Assembly: GCA_008711295.1 (NCBI GenBank)
Contig: VUYV01000180.1
Span: forward strand, 230,743 to 294,742
DNA length: 64,000 bases
Origin: Anarhynchus alexandrinus
Lineage: Eukaryota > Chordata > Aves > Charadriiformes > Charadriidae
Direction: 5' to 3'
Position 1 is the stretch's first letter; every line of letters starts with the position of its first letter. The notes below the pieces were generated by a model, which saw nothing but the letters and a program-made list of their open reading frames with translations, ran no database searches and was not told where the DNA came from. The position numbers were made by a program, and so were the translations under genes. Of this stretch, positions 27,545 through 39,969 are shown piece by piece.

Positions 27545-30500
27545 AGAAAAATGCCCCTCACACACACCCCTTCCATTCACATGCTGAGTGATCTGCATGA
27601 AGGAATAAAATCAGTTAAGGCCCCTTTTTGGAGGGATGGGAGAAGACAGGAAAAAAGGAAAGGATAATTTCATTAAAGATAGGGCAATGGTTTGTTTTTC
27701 AGCAGTACCAGCCTAAGAGGACAAGAAACACTGCTTTTGCTGGCACTTCCAGCTAATAAACCCCTAAAATCATCACGTAAAACAGCCCACGGGTTCTTGT
27801 GAAGCAAAAGTGGACATCACATGAAGATGACCAGGTAGGAATTTTGCAAAATATTTAAGAAGTATACATATGGAAAAAACTATAAATAACATGGTCATCA
27901 CCATGTTCTCGCTAACCACCACTAGTCTGATAACCACTCTCATGCCCTCCTTAAGGAAAATAAATCAGGGATAGGGGGTAGAAAATAAGACAGTGGGGGA
28001 CAGATATAACTCAGCACTACCAGGAAGGTGTCCTTCACAAACAGGAAGTACACCAGCTAGTAACGGCACATATTTCTTGTTGGGTTCTCCCCAACCCCCC
28101 CCCCTATTTTTTTCCTTTATTATTTCACCACCTAAGGCAGTTGCACTACTACACTCCACCTTTCATAGGGCTGGTGAAGCAAGTAGCATTGAGGATTTGT
28201 ATTGCAGCAGGGGCTTGGCTCAGTTTTTAATGTTTTGTTTCTAAATCAGACTCAAAAGGAACTGCTACTTAGTACTTTCTAAATACTCCATTCAAAGAAG
28301 TTCAGCCAACTGGATGACGAAACAAAGCAACACTCTACTCTGTGCAAAACATACAACAGTCAAAAAACTGGAAGAAGTTTTTTGACTTCAGCTGAAGTTT
28401 AGGGGGAAGAAGGATTAATCAGGATTTCATCTGTTAAATATGAGCCTCTAGCCTCAGCCCTTCAGGGAAAGCACAGGCTACTCCAAGAACACCTCACCCC
28501 CTCCCCACTGGCCCCAAAGGACAGGGCAATGCCAGCCTGCCTGCTTCTCCCAGGGAGGCTGCAGCACTCCACGCCAGCCCACCCAGGTGAGCGAAGAGGG
28601 CAGCCACTGGGCTGCCTAGACAGGCTCTCCCCACTCCCACCAGCAAAGGCTACCAGTGGAGCAGAGCCACCTCAGGACACCACGCAGGCAGACCACCCTG
28701 CACCAGAAGGGATACCCCTCTTCCTTCCAAGCCACCAGTGCTCAGGCTCGTGTATTTGCGTTTGGCCCACAAGATGGCACTGACAGAAAGACTTTGCTGG
28801 CTCTTTTTTCCTCTCTCCCTGCCTCCCTCTGACACCAGGCTCACCACTTGCCCTGGACTGATTCAGAGAAGGACTGCCACCTACTGAAACATCATACCAT
28901 CTTCCCACACAGCTGAGTTTCCCTCACACCTGCCCTCAAGTTACCCAACCAGCTAGATCCTGCTGGCTTCATCAGGCAGGTAGGCAACAGACTCAGGCAA
29001 CACAGCTTACTTTCAGTAACAAGAGTCTGAGGTTCTCAGCACTACAATTTTCTCTGTTGCCTAGAATTTTTCAGTATTTCCAGAAAAATGTAAAGACCTG
29101 GAAAAAGCTACCCATGTCAAAAAAACACAGTGCTTCCCACACAGGCAGACTCCAGCTCTCAGTAATACTGACAGGATCAGCCCAGCATCTGATGAAACAT
29201 CTAAACACAGTTATCTACAGCTAAATAGAGGGTTCAAGCTGAAACATGTGAGAGGTAGAGCTATCTGGATATTCAGCTGAACTGGTAAGAGAAGATTAAC
29301 TCCCCTTAAGGAAAAGGAAAATTCACCATATTCTAATATGCCTTTTCCTTTCAATTAGAGGAAATGAGCAAGGCACTCTTCTCCTCTCATCAACACAATC
29401 TTGCAAACTCAAGCCTGTGAAACCTCCTCTCCGCAGCAGAATGCATATCACCTTTCCCACACACGCCAAGACATTTACATGCAAGCAGAAGTCAGGAACA
29501 GCTGCAAAGCTGGAAGCATTTAAGAAATCAGAGCAAGTCATGGAAGACCTAGATTTGATATTGCATCATTTTCACATAACCAAAGTGATTTATGTTGAGT
29601 CTTAAGTCCCAAGTAAAAATCAAAAGAAGATTCTGCCAAGATCACAGTAAACAAAAACAGCAGCCTGTTTTGCGGAGCTGGACTCTTCTGCATAGTCCTT
29701 ATCTCAGGTAATATTCAAAGCAACCGTTCTGCTAGAGTTCCCCCCTTGCCAAAGAGATGCAACACAGTCAGTTGTTGTCACAAGAGGAGAAAGTTTCCCA
29801 AGCTCCTGCAGAGACCAAGCACTGCCATCTCATATACTACAGGATGCACTTCAGCTATGAGGACCTTAAAAACATACAAAGCTACATCATTAGATCTGCA
29901 AGTATTCAAGTTTTATTCACACAGAATACCACCACCTATAAAACACTCTGTAGAGAGGTACACCTTCTATTCTCCCTCTGTTACACACATGGAAATCCAG
30001 CTGATAACAAGGTAATTGTGTTCAGTATATGCAAGTGTAGTTCTAGAGTGCAAGCTTTATCTGGATTTCTATCTCCAGTATGTGTGCCACCTAAAAAAAA
30101 AATAAAAATCTTACAAGTCTTCAAAACTATTAAAAGAGTAATATGGGGGGGGANAGTCTGAGACTTCTGAAGTCCAACTTCACAAGTCACTTGTAAAAAC
30201 CACAACAGCAACTAACAAAACCATAGCCATCCTCTGTGAAAGAAAAAGGCAGGGAGGCAGGCCCCAACATATACACAGACCTGCCTTCTGAAACACACTT
30301 CACTGGTCAGCACTGACCTCACAGCAGGTGCAACACTGTCCCAATGCCATCTCCATTCCCCTCTCTCACCACCCAACCTACCTTGCCTGCTGTCGCTCTC
30401 TTGCTGGGTAGGACGGAGCAGCTCACCTGCTCTCCTCACAAGAGCCATCTTCACACCTGGCATCCCCACCACCCCTGCACAGCTTGCTCCTTGCTCAGGG

Positions 30501-33500
30501 CTAATCAGAAGTCCCTCCTCCTGCAGCTCTCACCTTCAGAAAATCAGCAGATAAGCCCTTCCTCACGGCACTTCACACCAAACAGCTGGAGGGCAGGAGA
30601 GGGCTAAAGAAATTAGAGAGCAAGAACTCCTCTGACAAGTCAGGAGAACAGTCTAAGTCAGCAAGCAGCCTCTTCTCCCTTTTTCCCCCTCAGGGACTTG
30701 GAAGCTCTGTGCAAAACCCTCCTGCCCTCCAGCCCTCTCTACCGACCCTTTTCTCCTAATTTTCCTGGTTTCCACACTTTCCCTCACATGACTAACTCCT
30801 CTTCTATCAAAGCAGCATTGAAGCCCTTTTGTGAAAACAGTTTGCTATATTTGAGCATAAAAGTACAATGCTGAAATCTTCTGTGCATTCTAGATTAATA
30901 GTGCAATACATTTTAATTGCTAGATGAAGGTTCATTTTATTCTTAAGATCCAAATGAATGCCACAAATGAAGCAGTTACACTGAAGCCTCTCCCAAACCA
31001 CAGAACAACTCATTCGCAGAACTACTCTGAACAGATCTATACTAGATAACATTTAGAGCCAAGTGCAGTGTGTCACTGCAACTTGTCTTGTACCTACTGA
31101 CCTCCAAGACATGTCTGAAACATTTTGGATGTATTTTGACATGCCAGACTCACCCTCATGTACGGTCCATGCAGCAAATGGATCTGCACCTGTGGCTGAT
31201 TCACCGTGCCAGACAGACTCTCTACATGCACATTCGCTTATATTTGTGTTCAAAGTATCACATCAGCATGCAATACAACACAATTGGCAGGAATTAAAAT
31301 ATTTATGGTCCAATTCAAAATTTCCAAATTATTTTTTACTTGGGAAATATTGAATATAGCCCTTAAGTAGTAAAAAAAAAAAAAGTACTAGTACATTCCC
31401 CAACCACATTTGTTACAGTAATCCTTATAAAGGCACACACCTGTAATCCACTTTTGTTATTTGCTAGCTTTTTTTTTTTTTTTTTTGAGGAGAGGGGGGT
31501 AAAGTCTTTTGAAAGTTATTCAGTATCAGATGCTTCTGAACACACCACGTACCCTAATAAGGAGAAGCATTCTTCCTATTTAATGAAAGCCACAGCACTT
31601 CAGTTAAGAAGCGATAGCCCAATACCACACCACTGGTGATGCAACAAGCTTGGCAGAACCACAAAAAAAAATTCTCGTGGGAAGAGAGGAAGGTTTAAGT
31701 AAGCAGGAAACTGTGCAAGGATATGAAATGCTACCATGCACATGCATGTTTTACAGGATAAAACTGTAATTTTCTGATACTTCTGATACTATCATTTCTC
31801 ACTATCCAACACTTTATGTTCCTGCCTCTCTCTGTCACCTCCTCAGCTACCATGACACCATGTATAGGAGATAAGGAACTGGTTTGGCCTTAAAAAAACC
31901 CTATTTTTCCACGATTCTATTTGTAAGACACCCTTAAAGTAGTACTCAAAGGCTTATCCTCAACAAGAATACAAAAAATTGGTAAACACATGAAACCTGA
32001 TCGCAGTCCTAGACTACTCCTTTGTGCATCACAGGAACACTTTACATCACAAAAAGAAGCCATTCTATAAAAATAATGTAAATAGTCAATAACAGCATCT
32101 TCCTATCTTAGAAAGGTTCCAAGATGTGCTAACACGGCCTTCCAACCACGCAAGTCAGGCTATACTCCTCTGCTATATGTGATGGGCAAAAAAGAAAAGA
32201 CCTGAGAAAGAACTGCATGGAACACCGACTTTCATATTTGTCATATTAGCACATGAGAGAAAGAAAAGAAATTGGGAACGGGGGAAGTACAGTGACATAA
32301 CTTTAATAAGAGTCCTGTAACTTCTTTGCATAATTTTCCCTTTTGAAAAAAATCTACCAGTAGGATCTCAGCCTCCAAATAAAACCTTCCAATGTGTGGT
32401 CTGTAAGCAAAGAATGGTAAATGTAAAACATCAGAATTCTGGAAAATGTTTATGACAAAATCATGAAGGCATTCAGCAATACACCTTCTGGGTTAGAAAG
32501 ACATTCTGTTGGAATAAAACCAAAAGCAAACCTAAAGAAAACATTGTTCTTGACAAAATAAAGACCATAGTGTGAACAAGGGCTGAAAGTAGTAGGTGGG
32601 TGATTGAATTTCTGTAACATCATCACGAGATTGGCCTAAAGCTCTTCAGTACTAGAATCCTAGTCATTCCTAATTCACTAACAGATGTCAGCTAAATCCA
32701 TCTATGCTAGCAGCTTAGCTCTACACCTTCCTCGTACAATGAGGTCTTTGAAAGCCAACTTGCAGAATACCTTTCCAAGGCCATAATGGTAGTAGGACTG
32801 AAGCCATAATGATCTAAAAAAGTATGCAAAGCTCAGAGAAAAGGAGTGTCACCTAATAGATGAACTGCTACAGTTGGGGTGGGCGTGATGGAAGAAGACA
32901 GATGTGCAAGCTTGCTCCCAAAAGATTAGCTGGTCTAACAGAATGACATTGGCACCCCTTCCAAGTTTTTCCCCCAAGGCTAGAGGTGCATTATAGACAT
33001 TTGTATATCTTGATATAATTCATTGCTCTCAAGATTTAATATCCCAAATTTGCATGCAGTGTTCTGAACCTTAAGGGCAAATCCTTCTTATACAAGAGAT
33101 TTAATAAACAAACAAGGGATCTTCTTAGACTGCATGAGACTGCCAGGTTTGCTTTATTTATTCTCTGGTTAGTTTACTGTAGAAATAATCCTCTGTAATA
33201 AAATGACCATTCTGAATCCCAGAGGCAAACGGGTCTCTTGGCAGGTACAGAAGATGTTTTCGGATCTGTGGCTTGTCTTTTTTTTTCCATTAGGCAGTTG
33301 CCATCTTTCCCATCAGTATAAAGGTCAGAAATACAAAACATTTTTGAGCTCAAGAAACCTGGTAACATTAGATACTTGCAGATAAGCAGGCATTGATCTT
33401 TTATTTGATGAAAGCCAGCAGAAAAATGCTGCAAGACACTACTCATGGAATTCGATCACGTAGAGCTTGGTATTGTTCAGAGGATGTATCAAGCGTTCTG

Positions 33501-36500
33501 CCCTTTAAACAACAGACACTAACACGGTTTTCTATTAACCTATTTTTGCTGATTATTCTACATTTAACTGCTTGCCAAACAAACTTCTCTGCTGTGGAAC
33601 TACACAGTGATTTCTCCAGGGCCTCTTTTTGGCCCTGCAAGCTGTCAAGCAGCTCTGGTCAAAGAATGAGGAAAGACTGCATTATATTCAGGAAGCTGAA
33701 ACTCCTTCGAAAGAGAACAAAACTGCAGTAACATGACACAGATACAAGACAATCATTACAGCAAAAACTACAGATGCTCTGTGACCATCATCATTTAACT
33801 TTTGTCTCTTTTGCCAGACTTCTGTGGAAGATACTGTATATCTGCAGTGAGTTCCATATCAACTACACACATCCACTCATATTCTTCTAGAACAGAGTCC
33901 ATCACGTCCAACAACTGTCTAGGACCCTATTTTTAAAAGCGGGTCATTCTTCCCAGAAGAACGTACAGTTAAATGTCTTCCCACCCAAAGACAAAACTGT
34001 GGGTTGTCTTTGTCTTTGCAAAAATTGTCTTTGCAAAAGTAAAACTTTTGCCTTTAAAGCAAAAATGGCAAGAGCAGTATATCGCAAATATCCTCTGCCT
34101 AAGGAAAAAGTGCACAGTAAGTTGTGAACTGAGAATGTATTCTACAGTCCCTTCTGTCTACATAGACATTCATCATAGGCAGTGATGCTTTAAAGTACAA
34201 TAAACTAATCAACACTACAATTATTCTAAGCAAACATTGTTTGCTAAGAAACTGTTAAGATTCCAAAAGGGAAAATAATATGGAGTTGCAAATTCAGTCC
34301 CTGGTTGAGGTCTTAGGAACATTTTTTCATGAACAGGTCTCAGCTCTTTGTATCTGCGTATGAAAAACATGTATTAAAAAATAATTTTAAAAAAAAACCT
34401 ATACTTGCAGAACATTCTTCTCGTTATTTCTTGAAACTTGCTCTGCTTTACCAACCCAGATTTCAGCTTACAAAGGACTGCTGCAAGCTCCAGATTAAGT
34501 ACTCTTTTTGCTCTGTAACACTTAAACATCAAAAAATACTGGGGGGGTGTGGGAAGGGAGCCACTGGTTTCCTTCAAGGAATAGCAATCCTTTTCATTAC
34601 AATTTGAAATACCTTTTCCAAATATCCTATTATGTCTCTAACAGCCCAAACTTACCGGGAAGTAAGAGGAAGAAGATAAGAAGAAAAACTTTCAGACATC
34701 AGAACACTTCCAAACAAAGTTTCTCACCTCCACCCCTTATTTTTAGGGTAGGAAGACAAGAGTCATCACATCCTCTAATAAAAGGATGCCACAGAGGAAA
34801 GCCATCTACTGCTGTGCAACTTTTCCATTAACCACAGCAGTTTATCAAGTTCTCAAACATGCCATGGCAAAGTCTTCAAAGCTGGAACCATAGAGAGCTC
34901 CAGCAAGGCAAGGAGCTCTGACACAGTTTCATAAAAATACAATTCTACTACTTCCAAAATGAGTTCAGATCTGGAAGCAAAAAGTGCTTGTGCGATGCTG
35001 AACCTAGGCTAACCAAACCAGTACCGAGCTTTTACCACACACAAAATTACACACAGAGAAGTCACCTGATCCAACTACATATTAATCAGATTCAATGCCA
35101 GGCTCAAGTGGACCCTTTATAGACCAATGCAAAACTCCACGTTGTGGAATACTTGTTAGGAAAAGCACCACATTAGCGGACAGAACAAAGTCACATCTCC
35201 CCACACCACTCTAGTGCTTCCTCTGATACCTGGATTATCCAAATGTTTCTACTATTTAAGGTATCACATACACATCCAACAATTTTTCAAATATTTATAC
35301 TCACCGTTAACTCTTAATTAGCTAATCCACCCTCTCTGAAAACATCCCCTTCACCGCTTCCAGAGATGCTCTTCACACTCTTTGCTCAATGCCATCTCTA
35401 AACCTGATCGCAACTGAGGAAGCATTACATAGACGCTGCACAGAGAAGCTATGGCATCTCCCCAGTTCCCACAGCGAGGAAGGCAGAGATCCACAAGGGC
35501 TGACTCACACCTTGTTAAAGGAGACAGGAGAAAGAGCCCAGGATTAGCGGATGGCCAAGAGGCCCCTGCCAGCTACTCACTGGTTGAATCCAGGTTGCCA
35601 TTCCTCTCATCTTTGGCCACAGCTAGGGGGTTGGAAAAATTAATGAGAAAACAACAGGGAACGGCCAACATACAAGCCATAAATACACACACAAGAAGCT
35701 CCATAAGCCCAGGCATTTGTGCCCCTTCCTGCTAGCCTCTCCACTCTTCTGGTAGCTTGGGAGTAATTCCTGTTCCAACATGCTGAGCTGGAAGCTACTG
35801 CAGCCAGTTACCTCCACGTAAGAAAGGAGTTTCCGGCAATCTTGCTGAGAAGCCCCTGAGGCCAGGTTAACAATTTGACTATGCCCAAAAATATTCAGGT
35901 TCTGAGAGCAAGACCGAAATTATCTTTTCTTTTAATCACTCTTCTTCACTTTCTTGTCACTCCAAGGAAAAGAGCTGACAAAAGCTTTCTGCAACTACAA
36001 AAGAGAGACCAAACTGCAATGCTGTGACTATTCCCAGCCTGTCACAATTGCAAAAAATTCAAGCTTAGTGACAGACCTCATATAGGGAGTAAAGGCAGGG
36101 GGGAGATATGAATGATATTTTTTCCCCCTTTTGCTTTAACATTTGCAATACACAATTTATTTCCGAATTGAGATTTGAAGTGCCTCCCTCCCTAATTCTC
36201 TCTAGCTTATGCATGTTCAGCCCTAGAAAAGACAAACGGAGAGGCAGCCGCTTTAAGGCAAAACAGAGTGCTTGAAATAATGCAAAGTTCACCCCAGAAG
36301 CTGGTTTCTGAATATTTTAGAACTTTATTTGTTTTTTGTCTCCCAACAAAACCTAGCAGATTGTCTATTTATTTGGGGGGTGGAGAAAGAGGAAGGCAGG
36401 TAAGAATGCAAGGTCTAATTTCACAAGGAACAGCACTAAAAGCTGTCTTAATTTCCATCTTTCCCCATGATGGAACCTAAGATTAAATGCAAGTCCTGTC

Positions 36501-36527
36501 AGTATCATTAATTTCACTAATGATACT
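36501..36527. repeat. Perfect 10-bp inverted repeat with 7-nt loop
   Basis: AGTATCATTA (36501-36510), ATTTCAC, TAATGATACT (36518-36527). The arms contain TAAT cores in opposite orientation, the type of site bound by homeodomain dimers. It lies about 1.1 kb on the downstream side of the VYPEP exon within the intron. A regulatory role is only inference. Confidence 0.9.
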
Positions 36528-37640
36528 TCACTGTTTAGAGGCCTCAGGAAAGCAATCAGAGTCTTTTTAATGATATTCTGTTACTGCCTGGCAAAATCAC
36601 AGGCAGAACCAGAGGTACCGTAAGAACCTGAGAACCAATTAAGGCAACACTTCACTAATTTAAGCTCAGCAGCACTAGAAACCATTTTTTTTCCACCCAA
36701 AAAAAACACCTCTAGGAACTGAAATTACAATACTCCTCACTTTCCAACGCAGAAAAGTTGGAACCCATTTTTAATCGCATCGGTTCCTTCCCACGCACAC
36801 ACATCAAGTAAACTCGACAGCAGCATGTACTTGCTATAGCTAAATATACTGGTAATATAGGACTACCTAATTTGCAACCCTGCGAAGGCACGTTTGGAAA
36901 AGATGGCAGTTTGCGTTACATAAAAGCCCAGCAAATTGAACCAGAACAAACCGCACCTACCGTTTTCTTTAATTAGTATTTCATTCGGCTGTTACCAACT
37001 TCATTTCCACAAGCCAACCCGGGCACTGCAGAAGCAGTCTCACGAATAAATCGGACAGAATTTACACCTTTATTACCAAAAAAAACCCACTTGAACAGAA
37101 AAGCCAAGGCGTTACCCGCACCGGAGCCGGACTGACGGACAAACGGACAAATACACACCCACCCCCCCTCAGCACACGGAGCCCCGGCAGCACCTCCCCG
37201 CCGTAACCCCGACAGAGGGACGGGGCGCAGCCCCCCCCTCAGCGCCCGGTGAGGGGAGGCCCTCGCATGCCCTTTCCACGCCGTACTCTGCCTTTTACAC
37301 TCACGCCCGCCAGCAAACCAGCCAGCCCACCCCGCGGCGGTGGAGGCCCGGCCGGGGATGATGAGGAGGAGGAGGAGAAAGAGGAACAGCAGCCGCCGCC
37401 GGAGACCCATCGGGCGGCGGAGGCCCTTCCCCCCGCCGCCCCCCGGGCCCGCAGCCAGGGGAGGGGCGGCCGCCACCATCTTGTCAGCCGCCCCCGCGTC
37501 CCCGGGCACAAAGGGAGGGGGCAGCGCCGCCTCCCGCGGCCCCGGGAGGGCAGAGGAACCCCACCACCCACCCCGGCCATCGAGCCGGGCAACCCCCCTC
37601 CCTCCTCCCCTTCTTCCCTCCCGCCCCGGCCCCGACTCAC

Positions 37641-37727
37641 CTCCAGGCGGAGGGAGGCACCGCAGCCCCGCAGGAACTCGCGGATGTTGCTCAGGCACTC
37701 GCCCTCCGTCCGCGGCTCCGGGTACAC
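37641..37727 (-). CDS. ARHGEF7: ARHGEF7 (beta-PIX) CH-domain exon, second coding exon of the CH isoform
   Basis: An 87-nt internal exon of exactly 29 codons, phase 0 at both ends. The acceptor is TCTTCTCTTCCAG (immediately before 37727, minus strand) and the donor GAG|GTGAGTC after 37641. It encodes VYPEPRTEGECLSNIREF followed by LRGCGASLRLE, the middle of the calponin-homology domain of beta-PIX. This matches the known human protein nearly residue for residue, with differences around the RTEGE stretch. The next exon (1628-1712) continues in frame with TFDAN. The CH domain is found only in longer PIX isoforms and is thought to contribute to partner or calcium/parvin binding. The exon lies inside a CpG island, which is unusual for an internal exon and raises the question of a nearby alternative promoter. 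The preceding exon, with the initiator Met and first CH helices, is not visible in the sequence. Confidence 0.95.
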
Positions 37728-37830
37728 CTGGAAGAGAAGAGGCGGGCGGCTGAGCGCAGGCACCGGTACGACGTCCCCGTTCCCGTTCCCCGCCCCGCCG
37801 CGCCGCTCCCCTCCCCGCACCTCACCTCAC

Positions 37831-37930
37831 CTCCCGCTCCCTCCACAGGCGGCGGCGGCGGCGCCGATTGCTCCCAGTGAAGGGGTTGAACCGGGAAGTA
37901 AACACGGAGCACAGGAAATGGCGTGCGAGG
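37831..37930 (-). other. ARHGEF7: Candidate alternative 5' (non-coding) exon of ARHGEF7
   Basis: On the minus strand a strong donor GAG|GTGAGG ends a GC-rich stretch at 37831. Two further in-register GT donors follow at 5-nt steps (GTGAGGTGAGGTG). Upstream, at 37891-37919, are ETS-type motifs often found at TATA-less start sites, so the exon 5' end is placed near 37930 by inference. It would splice over about 100 nt to the VYPEP exon, an exceptionally short intron, or skip to a later exon. No convincing in-frame Met is provided, so translation would begin downstream. RNA evidence is needed; the call rests on splice motif and CpG context only. Confidence 0.35.
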
Positions 37931-39007
37931 GCAAAGGGGCGGCGGGCAGGAGCGCGGGTAGGGGTGCCCCGGCCAAGCGCAGCCCCGGCGGCGGCTCTGC
38001 CCCGCCGCGGGGCGGGCGGGAGGGGAGGGGAAGGGAAGGGAGGCGCGGCCCGGCCCGGCCCTCCCCTGCCCCGCCCCGGCAGCAGCCGCAGGCGCGGCCA
38101 GCGGAGGGAAGGCGGGGGAGCCCCGCTGCGAGCGCCCTCAGGCCTCGCCGCTTAGGATTTTTAAAATTGTATTTTTTTTTTTTTTTTAAATACTGCTATA
38201 TACCCCGCTGTGGCACTACGGGTTGGGGCGGGGCGAGGCGGGGCGGCCGCCGGGCTGAGGGGATGGCGTCCCGCCCTCGGGCCGCGGTGGTGCGCCCCGG
38301 GCCAAAGGCCCACCTCGCGGGTGGCCCCCGCCGTGCGTGGGGGCTGCCAGTGGCCCCCGTGTTTTGACTTCGGTTCACCCTTAAGCATCGGTTTTCTGAC
38401 ACGGAAACATCTCAGAAATGCCCCAAAGGCCTCAGTGGGGAAAAAAATTAAAAAAAAAAACCACAACTGTACCCAGAGTTAATAATCTACCGGTGCCAGG
38501 GTCGGGCACTCAGGACCTTTGTTTATCTGTAGTCTGTTAAACAGCTGCAGCCTCTTCCTACCCCAGAAAAAGAGAAACTTCACAAAGAGGAAAACCGGGG
38601 CTGAACTGAGGAGAAAAGAGCTTTTGGCGACGCAGCCGTGTGCTCTCCGCAGCCACGTCCGCCCTGTCTTCGGTTCAACCTCTTCCTCGAAAGTGAAGCG
38701 TAGACCTTCCACGGAGCAGCCGCCAGCCCCACCGGCTCCGGGGCCGTAGCTTAACTAACCACAGCTGAACTCGAACCCTGTGCCTGCGTACGTAAGCATC
38801 GTTTCACAATAAGCTCATCGATTTCTCGGAAGCAGTTCAGCAAACAAAGCGTTGCCCAAACCCGGAGGTAAGCAGACCTGCAGCCCTGGACACCTCGCTC
38901 TGTTGGAAGGGGGAAAGCCTGGCGTCGAAGAGCACCGCAAGTTGCTGGAAGCTAAGGTGGCAACGCATGGCGTCGTGTCCTTTGATTTCACATTACACTT
39001 GGAAGGG

Positions 39008-39640
39008 AGAATCACAGAAACAAACAGAATCACAGAATCTCCTAGATTGGAAAAGACCTGTAAGATCATCTAGTCCAATCATTAACCTAACACTGACAAG
39101 CCCACCACTAAACCATTTCCCTGAGCACTGTACCTACACCACCCTTAAATACCTCCAGGGATGGGGACTCCACCACTGCCCTGGTAACACGTTCCAATGC
39201 CTGATGACCCTTTCAGTAAAGAAATTCTTCCTAATATCCAGTCTAAACTTCCCTTGGCGCAACTTGAAGCCATTTCCTCTTGTTCTATCACCTGTTACTT
39301 GACAGAACAGGTCAATTCCCACCTCTCTGCAACCTCCTTTCAGGTAGTTGTAGAGAGTGATAAGGTCTCCCCTGAGCCTCCTTTTCTCCAGGCTAAACAA
39401 CCCCAGTTCCCTCAGCCACTCCTCACAAGACCTGTGCTCCAGACCCCTCACCAGTTTCATTGCCCTGCTTTGCACACACTCCAGTGCCTCAATGTCCTTT
39501 GTGTGGTGAGGGGCCCAAAACCGAACACAGTACTCAAGATGCGGCCTCACCAGTGCCAAGTACAGGGGTGAAATCACCTCCCTGGTCCTACTGGCTACAC
39601 TATTCCTGGTACAGGCCACGTCGAGGCTACATAAAATCGC
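39008..39640 (-). mobile_element. CR1 LINE, 5'-truncated, different subfamily
   Basis: Minus-strand CR1 3' part. The tail reads AGATTCTGTGATTCTGTTTG (39037-39018) and the adjoining 3' UTR has 'GATGATCTTACAGGTCTTTTCC'-type sequence. The C-terminal ORF2 region is open at 39630-39190: [20 protein letters not shown], then LERVQ-like [34 protein letters not shown], and [21 protein letters not shown] frameshift follows LPG (about 39200). Its 3' UTR differs from the copy at 20.9 kb, so it belongs to another CR1 subfamily. The 5' truncation is near 39640. Confidence 0.93.
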
Positions 39641-39969
39641 AGGCGTAATCCACCTCCATAGCACTGGGAACTTCACATAAGGTTCACTCTTAACATTGCA
39701 TCAAGCTGAAACCAAGGTAGTGCCTTCCCGTATGTTTATACAGTATCAAAGATATTTCTGACTCTGTGATACCACAAAAATTAACAAATACAACAGCATG
39801 ACAGGGTGAATCTGATACAAAGAAATTTAAACCACAAGTCACTACCACTTTCTAAACACAAAATTCAGATGAATTTTAAATGAAAGCCACTATTTCATAA
39901 TACAAGGAATTTGGTAGGAATATAAGCTGAAGAATTTTCCTTTCCTCAAGAAAGCACGTATACCCCCAC

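Larger units (their letters stand above)
1713..37640 (-). other. ARHGEF7: ARHGEF7 long intron between the two visible CH exons
   Basis: A 35.9-kb intron bounded by donor GAG|GTGAGTC at 37641/37640 and acceptor TTTTCAG at 1719-1713 (minus strand). It is mostly AT-rich unique sequence with many A or T runs. It holds a CR1 at 20941-22136, ancient CR1 relics near 5.8-6.2 kb and 15.2-16.7 kb, a poly-C gap near 10.2 kb, single-N positions at 27412 and 30154, and small inverted repeats at 27519-27544, 34033-34051 and 36501-36527. Long stretches (1.8-5.7, 6.2-15.2, 16.7-20.9 and 22.2-37.1 kb) hold nothing else I can name. The many 60-130 codon ORFs there have no domain, consistent codon use or convincing splice signals. 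Cryptic exons or conserved enhancers cannot be excluded without an alignment. Confidence 0.85.
37130..38340. promoter_or_regulatory. ARHGEF7: CpG island A, around the ARHGEF7 VYPEP exon
   Basis: A very CpG-dense block with many GC boxes: CCCCGCCCCGG near 38068 and GGGGCGGGGCGAGGCGGGGC near 38225. Two ETS-like sites stand out: CCGGGAAGT at 37891-37899 and CAGGAAAT at 37912-37919. The island contains the coding exon at 37641-37727 and, just upstream on the minus strand, a donor-bearing candidate first exon. CpG islands of this type usually mark promoters, so an internal ARHGEF7 promoter is plausible. The alternative is simply a GC-rich exon neighbourhood. The long ORFs in several frames here (up to 372 codons on the plus strand) result from low stop-codon frequency in GC-rich DNA. 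Confidence 0.75.

Noticed and set aside
36973..37820. 193- and 241-codon minus-strand ORFs in island A
   Set aside because: They read through intron sequence on both sides. Only the 29 codons at 37727-37641 (in the 193-codon frame) are the true exon.
37249..38367. 372-codon plus-strand ORF
   Set aside because: It lies in CpG island A, antisense to a real ARHGEF7 exon, and is rich in Pro, Arg and Gly. It is a by-product of stop-poor GC-rich DNA.
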